In this document: positions 18,752 to 27,933 of the stretch, in pieces
Position numbering within the stretch: position 1 is the first letter of the stretch
How the letters are laid out: every line of letters starts with the position of its first letter
Assembly (NCBI RefSeq): GCF_004349265.1
Contig: NZ_SMFL01000003.1
Location: 186,001-250,000 of the forward strand
Length of the DNA: 64,000 nt
Reading direction: 5' to 3'
DNA from: Dyadobacter psychrotolerans
Lineage (GTDB): Bacteria > Bacteroidota > Bacteroidia > Cytophagales > Spirosomataceae
Notes under the pieces: generated by a model
What the model was told of the DNA's origin: nothing
Database searches by the model: none
Seen by the model: only the letters and a program-made list of their open reading frames with translations
Program-made: the position numbers and the translations under genes

Positions 18752-19666
18752 ATGAAAAAGTATCTATTATCAATCTCCCTCGCAATAGCTGTAACAACAG
18801 CTTCTCTGGCACAGCGTACGCCTCAGCCAAGTCCGGCGGCTGGTGTTATGCAGACAGTTGGTATCACCGATTTCTCAGTGAAATATTCCCGTCCGACTAT
18901 AAAAGGACGTAAAGTCTTCGCCGACAGTTCAGCCCTGGCCCCTTACAACCAGCTTTGGCGCACCGGTGCCAACATGGCCACATCATTCGAATCAAGCACC
19001 GATTTTTCTTTCGGAGGTAAAAAAGTAGCCGCTGGTAAGTATGCATTGTTCTCGATCCCGGCAGGAGCCGCGTGGACTGTTATCCTGAATAAAAATTTCA
19101 ATCAGGGAGGAACAGATAATTACAAAGAAACCGAAGATGTTGCCCGTATCATGGTTGTACCCACTTCTTCTGAATTCACTGAATCTTTTACGATTGACTT
19201 TTCAGGAGTTACAGATAGCTCGGCATATCTGAACCTGTCCTGGTCTGCTGTCAAGGTTCCGGTTAAAATCACTGTGGAAACACAGAATTTAACAATGACT
19301 TCTTTAAATAAAGCCGTTGCTGAAAAACCGGAAGATGTTGCTGTTTTGCAAAGTACAGCGGGATATCTTCTTACACAAGGCAAAGATCTGCCACAGGCAC
19401 TTTCGCTGGCAGACAAAGCGATTGGTCTGAAAGAAACTTTCTCTAATTTGTGGATTAAAGCACAAATCCTGAACAAAATGGGCAAGGTTACTGAAGCACT
19501 TCCTGTTGCCAAAAAAGCGCTTACTGTTGGTGCTGCTTCTGGTGATGGCGCATTTGCCAGTTTTTATAAAGGACAAATCGAAAAAGGAATTGCCGATATG
19601 ACTAAGAAACTGCCGTCTTCTGTTAAGGAAGCTTCAACAGCTGTTAAAGGGAAGAAGAAGAAATAA
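18752..19666 (+). CDS. DUF2911 domain-containing secreted protein
   Basis: 304 residues, ATG at 18752. Signal peptide about 1-20 (cleavage near SLAQ). The DUF2911 domain follows: VGITDFSVKYSRPTIKGRKVF, LAPYNQLWRTGAN, KVAAGKYALFSIP and WTVILNKNFNQGGTDNY. DUF2911 is a Bacteroidota-typical periplasmic family with no settled function. The last 115 residues look like tetratricopeptide-type helical repeats (ADKAIGLKE, WIKAQILNKMG, ALPVAKKALTVG), ending in a Lys-rich tail. A TAATTTCG box near 18704 is a weak promoter candidate. A strong terminator follows the gene. Confidence 0.92.
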   Translation: MKKYLLSISLAIAVTTASLAQRTPQPSPAAGVMQTVGITDFSVKYSRPTIKGRKVFADSSALAPYNQLWRTGANMATSFESSTDFSFGGKKVAAGKYALFSIPAGAAWTVILNKNFNQGGTDNYKETEDVARIMVVPTSSEFTESFTIDFSGVTDSSAYLNLSWSAVKVPVKITVETQNLTMTSLNKAVAEKPEDVAVLQSTAGYLLTQGKDLPQALSLADKAIGLKETFSNLWIKAQILNKMGKVTEALPVAKKALTVGAASGDGAFASFYKGQIEKGIADMTKKLPSSVKEASTAVKGKKKK

Positions 19667-19683
19667 TATTGACTTTAAGGATT

Positions 19684-19726
19684 CCAAAAATAAGGTCGTT
19701 CGAAAAAGAGCGGCCTTATTTTTTTA
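19684..19726. terminator. Bidirectional terminator between DUF2911 and TRIC genes
   Basis: A 13-bp stem (19689-19701 with 19708-19720, with two G-T pairs on one strand) is followed by seven T on the forward strand and preceded by A-rich sequence that gives T on the reverse strand. It serves both convergent genes; the reverse gene's stop codon lies within the T run. Confidence 0.85.
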
Positions 19727-20332
19727 CCTGAAAAACCGCGGTACACTCCATTCGTAACGCACTGCCAGGATCCGAATTACGATAATTAAAGCTGACGCAG
19801 AAATAAAGGCCGTGTTTCTTTCAACCCCAAAATGATCCAGAACAAGGTAGCAGCATGCACCCGCCAGGCAAGCGGTGGCATAGACTTCTTTTCTGTAAAT
19901 AATCGGAATTTCGTTGGTCATGGTATCCCGGATCACACCACCCATAATGGCCGAGAAAATACCCATGATAGCGGCGATTTCGGGACGCACGCCAAGATTT
20001 AGCGCTTTCTCAGTCCCAACAATGGTAAACAGTGCAATACCACAGGTATCAAAAAGAAAAAGCGTTTTTCTAAGGCGAAGCAGAAACCGGTAAAAAACGA
20101 AGGTTACTAAAATCCCTGCACCGATTGCGTAAATGATAGCAATATCAGTTATCCAAACCAAAGGATAACTGTCAAGTAAAATATCCCGCAACGTTCCACC
20201 GCCTATTGAAGAAATGAACGCTGTAAAACTAGCTCCAAACCAATCCTGATACTTTTGGTCTTTCAGGGTTAGTGCCCCGGAAATCGCAAAAGCAAACGTA
20301 CCTATGATTTCAAGAACATATTGGATACTCAT
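19724..20332 (-). CDS. Trimeric intracellular cation (TRIC) channel family protein
   Basis: 202 residues, ATG at 20332, about seven membrane helices. The protein consists of two similar halves, each with the UPF0126 motif: FAISGALTLKDQKYQDWFGA and IGGGTLRD in the first, FTIVGTEKAL and IMGGVIRDTMTNEIPII in the second. Prokaryotic TRIC proteins form trimeric potassium- or sodium-permeable channels; physiological roles in bacteria are not clear. The stop codon sits in the terminator T run. It is divergent-free: thyA lies upstream on the same strand with a 131-base gap carrying short repeats. Confidence 0.9.
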   Translation of the reverse strand: MSIQYVLEIIGTFAFAISGALTLKDQKYQDWFGASFTAFISSIGGGTLRDILLDSYPLVWITDIAIIYAIGAGILVTFVFYRFLLRLRKTLFLFDTCGIALFTIVGTEKALNLGVRPEIAAIMGIFSAIMGGVIRDTMTNEIPIIYRKEVYATACLAGACCYLVLDHFGVERNTAFISASALIIVIRILAVRYEWSVPRFFR

Positions 20333-20337
20333 ACTGT

Positions 20338-20432
20338 AATTAAGAATGATGAATTAAGAATGATGAATATGAGGAAACTCTGATTTTCAATTTTATTCAT
20401 AATTCCGTTAATACTATTTTTCATTCTTAATT
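20338..20432. repeat. Short direct and inverted repeats between thyA and the TRIC gene
   Basis: The 12-mer AATTAAGAATGA occurs at 20338-20349 and 20352-20363, 14 bases apart, and its exact reverse complement at 20421-20432. The arms could form a long hairpin. Function is unclear; it may end the thyA transcript. Confidence 0.5.
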
Positions 20433-20463
20433 GTTGATCGCGCCCCCGGCTAATTTTTAATTA

Positions 20464-21285
20464 CTACACAGCAACAGGAGCCTTAATTCCCGGCCAGGGG
20501 TTGTAATTTTTAAGCTCAAAATCTTCAAACTCAAAGTCAAATACACTTTTCACTTCCGGGTTGATTTCCATTTGCGGAAGCGGACGCAGTTCACGGCTTA
20601 GCTGCAATTCAACCTGATCGAGGTGGTTGAGGTAAATATGTGTGTCGCCGCCGGTCCAGATAAAATCACCGAGATCCAGATCACATTCCTGTGCGATCAT
20701 CATCGTCAGCAACGCATAACTTGCGATATTGAAAGGCACTCCCAAAAATACATCGGCACTGCGCTGATACAGCTGACAGGAAAGTTTTCCTCTGGTTTCA
20801 CCGGCAGCTTCATCCGGAGGCGCTACATAAAACTGAAAAAGCGCATGACAAGGCTGTAACTTCATTTTAGAAAGTTCAGTCGGATTCCATGCCGATACCA
20901 TAATTCGTCTTGAATCAGGTGTAGATTTCAGTTGTTTTAAAACTTCCTGCAGCTGATCTACAGACTTTCCGTCAATACCTTCCCAGCTTCTCCACTGTTT
21001 ACCATAAACAGGACCCAAATCGCCGTTTTCATCTGCCCATTCATTCCAGATCGATACGCCGTGGTCTTTAAGATACTTAATATTGGTATCTCCCTGCAAA
21101 AACCAAAGGAGTTCGTAGATGATTGATTTGGTATGCACCTTTTTGGTAGTAACAAGCGGAAAACCCTCTTTCAGATTAAAACGCATTTGATAACCAAAAA
21201 CACTGATGGTACCCGTTCCGGTCCTGTCGGTCTTTTTAACGCCGTGCTGGAGAACATGGCGGAGTAAGTCGTGATATTGCTGCAT
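20464..21285 (-). CDS. thyA: Thymidylate synthase
   Basis: 273 residues, ATG at 21285. ThyA converts dUMP and methylene-tetrahydrofolate to dTMP and dihydrofolate. Visible: DRTGTGT at 20-26 with the phosphate-binding Arg21, the catalytic Cys146 in [44 protein letters not shown], and [12 protein letters not shown]. The protein is about nine residues longer than the E. coli enzyme because of a small insertion ([11 protein letters not shown]) after the FQFYV strand. No dihydrofolate reductase gene is adjacent. The OsmC gene lies 17 bases upstream on the same strand and may be cotranscribed. Confidence 0.97.
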   Translation of the reverse strand: MQQYHDLLRHVLQHGVKKTDRTGTGTISVFGYQMRFNLKEGFPLVTTKKVHTKSIIYELLWFLQGDTNIKYLKDHGVSIWNEWADENGDLGPVYGKQWRSWEGIDGKSVDQLQEVLKQLKSTPDSRRIMVSAWNPTELSKMKLQPCHALFQFYVAPPDEAAGETRGKLSCQLYQRSADVFLGVPFNIASYALLTMMIAQECDLDLGDFIWTGGDTHIYLNHLDQVELQLSRELRPLPQMEINPEVKSVFDFEFEDFELKNYNPWPGIKAPVAV

Positions 21286-21302
21286 TGATTTCAGATATGT
21301 GA

Positions 21303-21731
21303 TTAAACCGTAGCGATTTCAACGCTGTGCGTGATGGTTGCCAATGCTTCCAATTGCGCGGTAGCTGAGCAATACTTTTCCATCGAAAGCCCGATAGCGC
21401 GGTTGATCTTGTTTTCGTCTAGTCCGTTTCCGGCAAATTTGAAAGTCAGGTGAATGTTACGGAACGGCGAACGTTTTGTTCCTTCTTCTTCCACGCGATC
21501 ACCATCTGCCACAACACGAAAATCGGTAATATCCTGTTTTTGTTTTTTTAAGATCAAAACCACGTCGATTGCACTGCAGCTGGCAAGCCCCATCAACAGC
21601 AGTTCCATTGGCCTTACACCCTGGTTGCTTCCTCCGATTTCCGGTGAACCATCTGTATGTACTTTAATATCTGACGAGCCGCTTCCTTCAAAATGAAAAG
21701 CGTCGTCTACGCGCACTATTTCTACTTTCAT
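21303..21731 (-). CDS. OsmC family protein
   Basis: 142 residues, ATG at 21731. The OsmC/Ohr fold is shown by [26 protein letters not shown] and by [19 protein letters not shown], which carry the two redox cysteines of peroxidase-active members. The family reduces organic hydroperoxides or, in the YhfA-like branch, has less defined roles; the second-Cys context here resembles the YhfA-like branch. It is upstream of thyA by 17 bases. The 256-base gap to the next gene is divergent and holds the promoters of both directions, including TATATTCG at 21921-21928 on the forward strand. Confidence 0.9.
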   Translation of the reverse strand: MKVEIVRVDDAFHFEGSGSSDIKVHTDGSPEIGGSNQGVRPMELLLMGLASCSAIDVVLILKKQKQDITDFRVVADGDRVEEEGTKRSPFRNIHLTFKFAGNGLDENKINRAIGLSMEKYCSATAQLEALATITHSVEIATV

Positions 21732-21987
21732 AATTTTATCGGCCTGCTTTTGAGGAAGACCTTTTTATATTTTTAAACAAAAACCAGTTCCCGCAAAAAT
21801 AATCAGGAACATTCCCGGCTATTTAATACAAATCAATTAGAAACAATCAAAGTTCAAATATACTTGATCATAAGTGATTCGGCTACCCTGTCAATAATTT
21901 AAAAACAAGTTTTATCCTTGTATATTCGTTCATTAATGACCGCCGGTGTAGATTAAAACCCGTGGTCAAAATCCTAAATTCCTGATT

Positions 21988-22227
21988 ATGTGGAAAGAAG
22001 AAGATAACAAACTAAAACGCAGTTTCACTTTTAGTGATTTTAAGGAAGCATTTGCTTTTATGACAAAAGTTTCTGCTGTGGTGGATAAAATGGATCATCA
22101 TCCGTTTTGGACAAACACTTATAACAAGGTGACAATTGAACTCAGCACGCACGACGCCGGAGACATTGTGACCGATAAAGACAGAGAATTAGCTACCACA
22201 ATTGATCAGATTTTCGATAACAAATGA
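21988..22227 (+). CDS. 4a-hydroxytetrahydrobiopterin dehydratase (pterin carbinolamine dehydratase)
   Basis: 79 residues, a typical small single-domain member, ATG at 21988. The core active-site motif DHHPFW gives His37 and His38, followed by a third His in [14 protein letters not shown] at about 55. The enzyme dehydrates 4a-hydroxy-tetrahydropterin formed by aromatic amino acid hydroxylases; many bacteria keep it without such a hydroxylase, possibly for molybdopterin chemistry. Its last bases overlap the rsmI start in an ATGA junction, so the two are translationally coupled, which is a chance pairing of functions as far as known. Confidence 0.9.
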   Translation: MWKEEDNKLKRSFTFSDFKEAFAFMTKVSAVVDKMDHHPFWTNTYNKVTIELSTHDAGDIVTDKDRELATTIDQIFDNK

Positions 22228-22925
22228 AGCTTTATATAGTACCCACTCCAATCGGAAATCTTGAAGATATTACGCTTCGTGCCATTAATGTTTTAAAAAG
22301 TGTGGATGTAGTTTTGGCGGAAGACACCAGAACCTCAGGCAATTTGCTGAAACATCTGGGCATCAGCAAACCCATGCAGAGCTACCATGTTCACAACGAA
22401 CATCAAACCGTGACCAGGGTAATTGAGCGGATTCTCAAGGGAGAAACGATGGCACTTGTTTCGGATGCTGGCACGCCTGCGGTTTCTGATCCGGGTTTTC
22501 TTTTGGTTCGCGAGTGTATAAAATATGGCGTTGTTATTGAATGTCTTCCCGGCCCAACGGCTTTTGTTCCGGCACTTGTGAATTCGGGCCTGCCAAGCGA
22601 CCGCTTTACGTTTGAAGGTTTTTTACCCCATAAAAAAGGCCGGCAAACGCGTTTACAAAATCTGGCAAACGAAGAAAGAACGATGATTTTTTATGAGTCA
22701 CCACACCGTTTGTTAAAATCTTTACAGCAATTTTCCGAGTATTTCGGACCGGACAGGCAGGTTTCGGTTTCAAGGGAACTTACGAAAATGTTCGAAGAAA
22801 ATATCAGGGGAACCGTTACCGAGGTACTTGCTTATTTTTCTGCAAAAACGATCAAAGGCGAAATTGTCATCATCGTTGGCGGTAAAACGAGTGGTACTAA
22901 ATCAGCTGAAGAATCCGAGGAATAA
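22224..22925 (+). CDS. rsmI: 16S rRNA (cytidine(1402)-2'-O)-methyltransferase
   Basis: 233 residues, ATG at 22224 overlapping the previous stop codon. It belongs to the tetrapyrrole-methylase-like SAM enzymes: [22 protein letters not shown] at the start, [34 protein letters not shown] and [19 protein letters not shown]. RsmI methylates the ribose of C1402 in the ribosomal decoding centre. The length is slightly short compared with E. coli (286), the C-terminal helical part being reduced, as in other Bacteroidota. The DUF4105 gene begins five bases after its stop. Confidence 0.95.
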   Translation: MKLYIVPTPIGNLEDITLRAINVLKSVDVVLAEDTRTSGNLLKHLGISKPMQSYHVHNEHQTVTRVIERILKGETMALVSDAGTPAVSDPGFLLVRECIKYGVVIECLPGPTAFVPALVNSGLPSDRFTFEGFLPHKKGRQTRLQNLANEERTMIFYESPHRLLKSLQQFSEYFGPDRQVSVSRELTKMFEENIRGTVTEVLAYFSAKTIKGEIVIIVGGKTSGTKSAEESEE

Positions 22926-22930
22926 ACGTT

Positions 22931-24166
22931 ATGTATCAAGCAAATATGAATATAAAATTTAAAACAAAAAACGGGTTTGCAAAACCGATTACTTCCAAAC
23001 TTGCAGTCCTGATCGTATTTTCTCTGATTCTCACCCATTCAGTATCCGCGCAGTTCGGCACGCTGAGCCCGTCTGCAAAGATCAGCCTGATAACTGTTGG
23101 TCCGGGACAGGAACTGTATTCAGGGTTTGGACATAGCGTACTTTGGGTTTCGGATCCAATGCAGGGACTTGACAGAGCCTATAACTATGGCACTTTCAGT
23201 TTTGCAACAGGAAATTTTTATGTTAAATTTTTAAGAGGAACCCTTCCCTATTCGCTTTCTGTTGGGCCGCTATACCAGCAGGCCGATTACTGGCAAGCTG
23301 AAAACCGATCGATTAAGGAAGAAGTATTAAATCTTTCTGCGAATCAAAAACAAAAGCTTTATAATTTTCTTGAAAATAATTATCTGCCTGAAAACAGGCT
23401 GTATCAATACAAATTTTTCTACGACAACTGTTCAACCCGAATGGTTACGGCATTGAAGGCGGCGTGCGGGGATAGTTTAGACTTTCCTGGTTATACGCAT
23501 GAAAAACGCAGTTTCCGCCAATGGATTGACAAATATGCCTACAAACAGAATCCTTGGGCAGATTTTGGAATGGATCTGGCAATCGGTGCGCCTTCTGACG
23601 ACATCGCCACACCAGAACAGGCCACCTTTTTACCGGATAACCTTAGCGCTGCTTTTGGAGATTCAAAAATCAAAATCGGTAATCAGACTTTACCTCTGAT
23701 CGCATCAAGACGCGATATTTTTGTTGCCCAACCTGCTGATCATGCCGAACCGATTACTCCAATGATCCTTTTCTGGGCTCTTGCGGCACTTGTTTTGCTA
23801 TATACCTTATGGCAGATAAAAAAGGGCAATGTCAACTTTACGCTCGACAAAATATTATTCAGTTTTGTTGGCTTAATTGGCTGGTTTATTCTTTTGCTTT
23901 GGTTTGGTACAAACCACGGTGTAACGTCTTACAACTATGACATTGCTTGGGCTTTCCCGCTTTGGCTGCCGCTGATCCTGTTTATTTCGCCAAACAAAAA
24001 ACCGGCTTGGTTTCAATACCTATTGATATTTTACGGATTTCTTTTACTTTGCGCAACAGGAAATCTTTTAAAGCATAATCTGGTAGTTATTCCTATCATC
24101 ATAACACTCATCATCAGAGTTTATTACATAAATAACTCACTTTCTAAAATCCCGCAAAAAGGATAA
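22931..24166 (+). CDS. DUF4105 domain-containing membrane protein
   Basis: 411 residues, ATG at 22931, preceded by GAGG ten bases upstream; a second ATG at 22946 is possible. Signal-anchor about 22-41. The DUF4105 domain shows SLITVGPGQELYSGFGHSVL, YNYGTFSF, FLRGTLPYSLSVG and the YDNCSTRM motif. The Gly-His and Asn-Cys-Ser positions suggest a papain-like hydrolase fold, but activity is not shown. Four membrane helices fill the last 130 residues, so the catalytic-type domain is periplasmic and membrane-anchored. It lies between rsmI and an inositol monophosphatase gene in one tight run. Confidence 0.88.
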   Translation: MYQANMNIKFKTKNGFAKPITSKLAVLIVFSLILTHSVSAQFGTLSPSAKISLITVGPGQELYSGFGHSVLWVSDPMQGLDRAYNYGTFSFATGNFYVKFLRGTLPYSLSVGPLYQQADYWQAENRSIKEEVLNLSANQKQKLYNFLENNYLPENRLYQYKFFYDNCSTRMVTALKAACGDSLDFPGYTHEKRSFRQWIDKYAYKQNPWADFGMDLAIGAPSDDIATPEQATFLPDNLSAAFGDSKIKIGNQTLPLIASRRDIFVAQPADHAEPITPMILFWALAALVLLYTLWQIKKGNVNFTLDKILFSFVGLIGWFILLLWFGTNHGVTSYNYDIAWAFPLWLPLILFISPNKKPAWFQYLLIFYGFLLLCATGNLLKHNLVVIPIIITLIIRVYYINNSLSKIPQKG

Positions 24167-24173
24167 TTAACGG

Positions 24174-24965
24174 ATGAATCTTGAACAGCTGACACAACAA
24201 ACCATAGAGATCGTTAGAAAAGCCTCGGCGTTTATTCAGCATGAAGCTGCACTTTTTTCACGTGATAAAATCGAATATAAGGACCTGAATAATATGGTTT
24301 CCTATGTTGATAAGGAAGCCGAAAAAATGCTGGTTGCCAGCCTAACCGAACTTTTGCCGGAGGCCAGCTTCATTACCGAAGAAGGTACTACCGGCCTCGA
24401 ACCAGACGAAAATGCACTCAACTGGATTATTGATCCGCTGGATGGTACGACTAATTTCATTCATGGAATTCCGGTTTACTGTGTAAGTGTCGGACTGGCC
24501 CGCGGCAAAGATTTGCTTGTAGGTGTCATTCATCAGCCAAACCTGGATGAAATGTTTTATGGCTGGAAAAACGGCGGTGCCTGGTTGAATGGCAAAAAAC
24601 TAAAAGTCTCAGCTACGCCGCTTTTGGCTGACAGCCTGATTGCTACTGGTTTTCCTTATTATAAATTTGAAAAACAAAAACGCTACATGGGTATCCTCGA
24701 ACTACTCATGCAAAAAACACACGGCATCAGAAGAATGGGCGCAGCTGCCGTTGATCTTGCTTATGTCGCTGCCGGGCGTTTTGAAGGATTTTATGAATAC
24801 AATTTAAATTCCTGGGATATGGCTGCCGGTGTTTTGCTGATTAAGGAAGCAGGCGGAACAGTTACCGATTTTAATGGCGGAGACAATTATCTTTTTGGCG
24901 GAGATATCATTGCAGCTGCCGGAGCTCATCAGGAACTGGTAGAAGTCATTCGAGCTAATTTTTAA
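24174..24965 (+). CDS. Inositol monophosphatase family protein
   Basis: 263 residues, ATG at 24174. Metal-binding motifs: ITEEGTT near residue 65, WIIDPLDGTTNFIHG near 84, and NSWDMAAGVLLIKEAGG near 210, all complete. The family (SuhB/CysQ-like) hydrolyses inositol-1-phosphate, related sugar phosphates or 3'-phosphoadenosine phosphate; the closeness to true IMPase motifs favours the first, but this is inference. It follows the DUF4105 gene by seven bases and precedes the YfiT-like gene by 30, suggesting a shared transcript from the pterin dehydratase gene onward. Confidence 0.92.
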   Translation: MNLEQLTQQTIEIVRKASAFIQHEAALFSRDKIEYKDLNNMVSYVDKEAEKMLVASLTELLPEASFITEEGTTGLEPDENALNWIIDPLDGTTNFIHGIPVYCVSVGLARGKDLLVGVIHQPNLDEMFYGWKNGGAWLNGKKLKVSATPLLADSLIATGFPYYKFEKQKRYMGILELLMQKTHGIRRMGAAAVDLAYVAAGRFEGFYEYNLNSWDMAAGVLLIKEAGGTVTDFNGGDNYLFGGDIIAAAGAHQELVEVIRANF

Positions 24966-24995
24966 GCTACATCATCAGTCTAATTATAATTCACC

Positions 24996-25532
24996 ATGGA
25001 ACTTGAACAACTTCGTTACCCGATAGGTCATTTTACTCCACAGGAAACTTATACTCCTGCCGAGGTTAAAACGAATATTCAGATCATCAGTGCTTTGCCA
25101 TCCAAATTTATCAATCTGCTTGGAGGTTGGGAAGATGACAGATTTAATACACCTTACCGTCCGGATGGCTGGACCGTGCGGCAGCTCATACACCATGTTG
25201 CGGATAGCCACATTAACGCCTACACCAGATGCCGTCTGGCAATGACCGAAGATAATCCTACAATCAAACCTTATGATGAAGCAGCCTGGGCAGAACTGCC
25301 TGATGCCAAAGCAGCACAGGTTGAGCTTTCCCTGCAACTGATCCGTTACGTACATCTTCGCTGGGTTTTGCTTTTAAATTCAATGAATGAAACCGATTTG
25401 GCAAGAACATATTACCACCCGGCAAGCGGCCAGATTTCCAGATTAGATACCATTATAGCCAATTATGCCTGGCATAGCGAACATCATTATCAGCACGCTT
25501 ACCAGCTTGCGGCAAGGAACAATTGGCAATAA
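24996..25532 (+). CDS. YfiT family DinB-like putative metal-dependent hydrolase
   Basis: 178 residues, ATG at 24996. It has the four-helix DinB/YfiT fold with the three metal-binding histidines visible in RQLIHHVADSH and in YAWHSEHHYQH. The N-terminus LRYPIGHFTPQETYT matches the YfiT subgroup. Bacillus relatives act as bacillithiol S-transferases; whether this organism makes bacillithiol is not visible here, though several Bacteroidota do. It lies 17 bases before a 49-residue Cys-rich protein gene, probably as the last but one gene of the run. Confidence 0.88.
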   Translation: MELEQLRYPIGHFTPQETYTPAEVKTNIQIISALPSKFINLLGGWEDDRFNTPYRPDGWTVRQLIHHVADSHINAYTRCRLAMTEDNPTIKPYDEAAWAELPDAKAAQVELSLQLIRYVHLRWVLLLNSMNETDLARTYYHPASGQISRLDTIIANYAWHSEHHYQHAYQLAARNNWQ

Positions 25533-25549
25533 CAAACTGTTAACCGACT

Positions 25550-25699
25550 ATGGAAATACAACAGATCATCGTCTTTATACTCTTTCTCGCCGCTGCGGGA
25601 TTTATGGGACGGCGCATGTGGAAGTCATTCGATAGCCGTAAAGGCGGAGGCTGCGCCAAAGGATGTGGCTGTGCAGCAGATAAGGAAATGAGTGTATAA
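25550..25699 (+). CDS. FeoB-associated Cys-rich membrane protein (49 aa)
   Basis: 49 residues, ATG at 25550, stop TAA at 25697. One membrane helix at the N-terminus (about 5-20) is followed by a basic stretch and the cysteine motif GGGCAKGCGCAADK. This matches the tiny FeoB-associated protein family, normally encoded beside the ferrous iron transporter feoB. No feoAB is in this window, so the gene is an orphan copy or a family member with another role. It is 17 bases downstream of the YfiT-like gene and is followed at once by a long two-part hairpin that must end the transcript. Confidence 0.8.
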   Translation: MEIQQIIVFILFLAAAGFMGRRMWKSFDSRKGGGCAKGCGCAADKEMSV

Positions 25700-25709
25700 A
25701 ACTAAAATG

Positions 25710-25788
25710 CTCAGTTATCAATGTTTAATATTCCATGTTCAGTCAGGAACTGATTCTGAACATGGAATATTATTAATCGATAACTGAG
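25710..25788. terminator. Two-tier perfect hairpin between convergent genes
   Basis: Outer arms of 10 bp (25710-25719 with 25779-25788) and inner arms of 16 bp (25727-25742 with 25756-25771) are both exact, with a 13-base central loop and seven unpaired bases on each side between the tiers. It sits ten bases from both flanking stop codons, and is a probable bidirectional terminator, although the T runs are weak. Confidence 0.8.
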
Positions 25789-25797
25789 CGTTTGTGT

Positions 25798-27687
25798 TTA
25801 CAAAGCCCCTCTTTTAATTTCTTCAACTACAGCAGGATCCAGCAGCGTTGAGGTATCTCCAAGATTATTCATATCGTGCTCCGAAATTTTACGTAAAATT
25901 CTTCGCATGATCTTCCCCGAACGGGTTTTGGGCAACCCCGATACAAACTGAATTTTATCCGGTTTCGCAATAGGCCCGATAATTCTGGCAACTGTGGCAG
26001 AAATATCTTTCCGGAACATTTCCGCGTCATCCGGCTTGGTATCTGTAATAATGAAAGCATAAATCCCCTGTCCTTTAATATCGTGAGGATAACCGACCAC
26101 GGCAGATTCTACTACGCCCAAATGCATGTTAATAGCATTTTCAACTTCGGCGGTGCCAATTCTGTGTCCTGAAACGTTTAGGACGTCATCAACCCTGCCC
26201 GTAATCCGGTAATACCCGTCTTCATCGCGAAGACAGCCATCTCCGGTGAAATACATTCCCGGATAGGTAGAGAAATAAGTTTGTTTGCAGCGCTCATGAT
26301 CACCATAAGTGGTTCTGATAATTCCCGGCCAGGGGAATTTGATACAAAGGTTTCCGCTCACATCATTTCCTTCTATCACGTTTCCGCTTTCATCTACCAG
26401 AACCGGCTGAATTCCTGGTAATGGTAAGGTCGCATAAGTTGGTTTTTCTGGTGTGATTCCGGCCAGGGGAGAAATCATAATTCCGCCGGTTTCGGTTTGC
26501 CACCAGGTATCTACCAGCGGACAGTGACTTCCGCCAATATTTTGTTTAAACCACTGCCATGCCTCCTCATTAATTGGTTCGCCTACGGAACCCAGTTTAG
26601 TCAGAGAGGATAAATCATGATCCTTTACATATTGCAGCCCAAAGCTCATCAGCGAACGGATGGCTGTCGGAGCGGTGTACAGGATGTTAACTTTATGTTT
26701 TTCAACGATCTGCCATAAACGTCCTGCATCCGGGAAGGTAGGAACACCTTCGAAAATAACCGAAGTTGCACCATAACATAGCGGACCGTATACAATGTAA
26801 CTATGCCCGGTTATCCAGCCAATGTCCGCTGTGCAAAAGTGGATTTCGCCTGGCTCATACTGGAATACATTAGCAAAGGTATAAGTAGCGAAAATCATAT
26901 AACCGCCACAGGTATGAACAACGCCTTTTGGTTTACCGGTTGAACCAGAAGTATATAAAATAAATAGAGTATCCTCGGCATCCATCGGTTCGGCCGGACA
27001 AACCGAATCGACATGTTTCACTTCTTCTTCCCACCAAAGATCCCTGCCTTTAAGCATGGAAACCGGAGTTCTTGTCCGGGTCATTACGATTACATTTTTC
27101 ACCGTCGAACACAGGTCAAGTGCATTATCAACGGTTTCTTTCATTGGGATAACTTTATTTCCGCGATAAGCACCGTCGGAAGTGATCACCATTGTACAGG
27201 CTGAATCGTTAATTCTGTCCGCTATTGACTTTGCTGAGAATCCGCCAAATACAACTGAATGAACGGCCCCGATTCTTGCGCAGGCGAGAACGGCAACCGT
27301 AAGTTCCGGAACCATTGGCAGGTATATACAAACCCGGTCACCTTTTTTAACTCCATGTTTTTTAAGGACATTGGCAAAACGGCAAACGCGGTCATGAAGC
27401 ACACTATAAGTAATTCTTACCGCTTCATCACCAGGATCATTAGGTTCCCAGATTATAGCAATCTGGTTGCCCTTTTCTTCAAGATGGCGGTCTAACGCGT
27501 TTTCAGTGATATTCATTTCACCACCTTCATACCATTTGGTGGTAGCTTCATTAAAGTCCCAGCTTAGAACTTTTTTCCACGGTTTACGCCATTTAAATTG
27601 TTGAGCAACTTCTGCCCAGAAACCTTCGGGATCGTCTACACTTTGTTTGTAGGCGGTCTGATACTCTTCAAAGGTCTTAATTCTCAT
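25798..27687 (-). CDS. acs: Acetate--CoA ligase (acetyl-CoA synthetase)
   Basis: 629 residues, ATG at 27687, near the usual 630-650. Acs activates acetate to acetyl-AMP and then acetyl-CoA. Motifs: [16 protein letters not shown] (nucleotide-binding), [31 protein letters not shown] (hinge), and [15 protein letters not shown] at the C-terminus, where Lys592 is the conserved catalytic and acetylatable residue. A full ACAS_N domain (TYKQSV through KWYEGG-like) is present at the N-terminus. No acetylase or deacetylase gene is adjacent. It is divergent from the THUMP-like methyltransferase gene. Confidence 0.97.
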   Translation of the reverse strand: MRIKTFEEYQTAYKQSVDDPEGFWAEVAQQFKWRKPWKKVLSWDFNEATTKWYEGGEMNITENALDRHLEEKGNQIAIIWEPNDPGDEAVRITYSVLHDRVCRFANVLKKHGVKKGDRVCIYLPMVPELTVAVLACARIGAVHSVVFGGFSAKSIADRINDSACTMVITSDGAYRGNKVIPMKETVDNALDLCSTVKNVIVMTRTRTPVSMLKGRDLWWEEEVKHVDSVCPAEPMDAEDTLFILYTSGSTGKPKGVVHTCGGYMIFATYTFANVFQYEPGEIHFCTADIGWITGHSYIVYGPLCYGATSVIFEGVPTFPDAGRLWQIVEKHKVNILYTAPTAIRSLMSFGLQYVKDHDLSSLTKLGSVGEPINEEAWQWFKQNIGGSHCPLVDTWWQTETGGIMISPLAGITPEKPTYATLPLPGIQPVLVDESGNVIEGNDVSGNLCIKFPWPGIIRTTYGDHERCKQTYFSTYPGMYFTGDGCLRDEDGYYRITGRVDDVLNVSGHRIGTAEVENAINMHLGVVESAVVGYPHDIKGQGIYAFIITDTKPDDAEMFRKDISATVARIIGPIAKPDKIQFVSGLPKTRSGKIMRRILRKISEHDMNNLGDTSTLLDPAVVEEIKRGAL

Positions 27688-27888
27688 GATAAATACAGGT
27701 TAACTTAGGGAAATAGGATATTAGCCGACAATTTATAATTTTCATTTGGTTCGTCCTACTTAAAACAATAGAGAATCCGGCAGCTTTCTACCGAAGTTTA
27801 TGCCCGTTTTAGCAGAAGACCCTGATAACCAAACAGAACGAAGACAACTTCTATAATTTTTCTAATGCATGATACCGTGCTCTGCCTA

Positions 27889-27915
27889 TTGGTGATAGAA
27901 AAATCTGTACTTTCG
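27889..27915 (+). promoter_or_regulatory. Candidate promoter for the THUMP-like methyltransferase gene
   Basis: TTG at 27889-27891 and TACTTTCG at 27908-27915, one base off TAnnTTTG, 16 bases apart. The ATG at 27934 follows, which makes the further upstream ATG at 27865 unlikely as the start. Confidence 0.4.
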
Positions 27916-27933
27916 GATGAAGATCTCAATACA

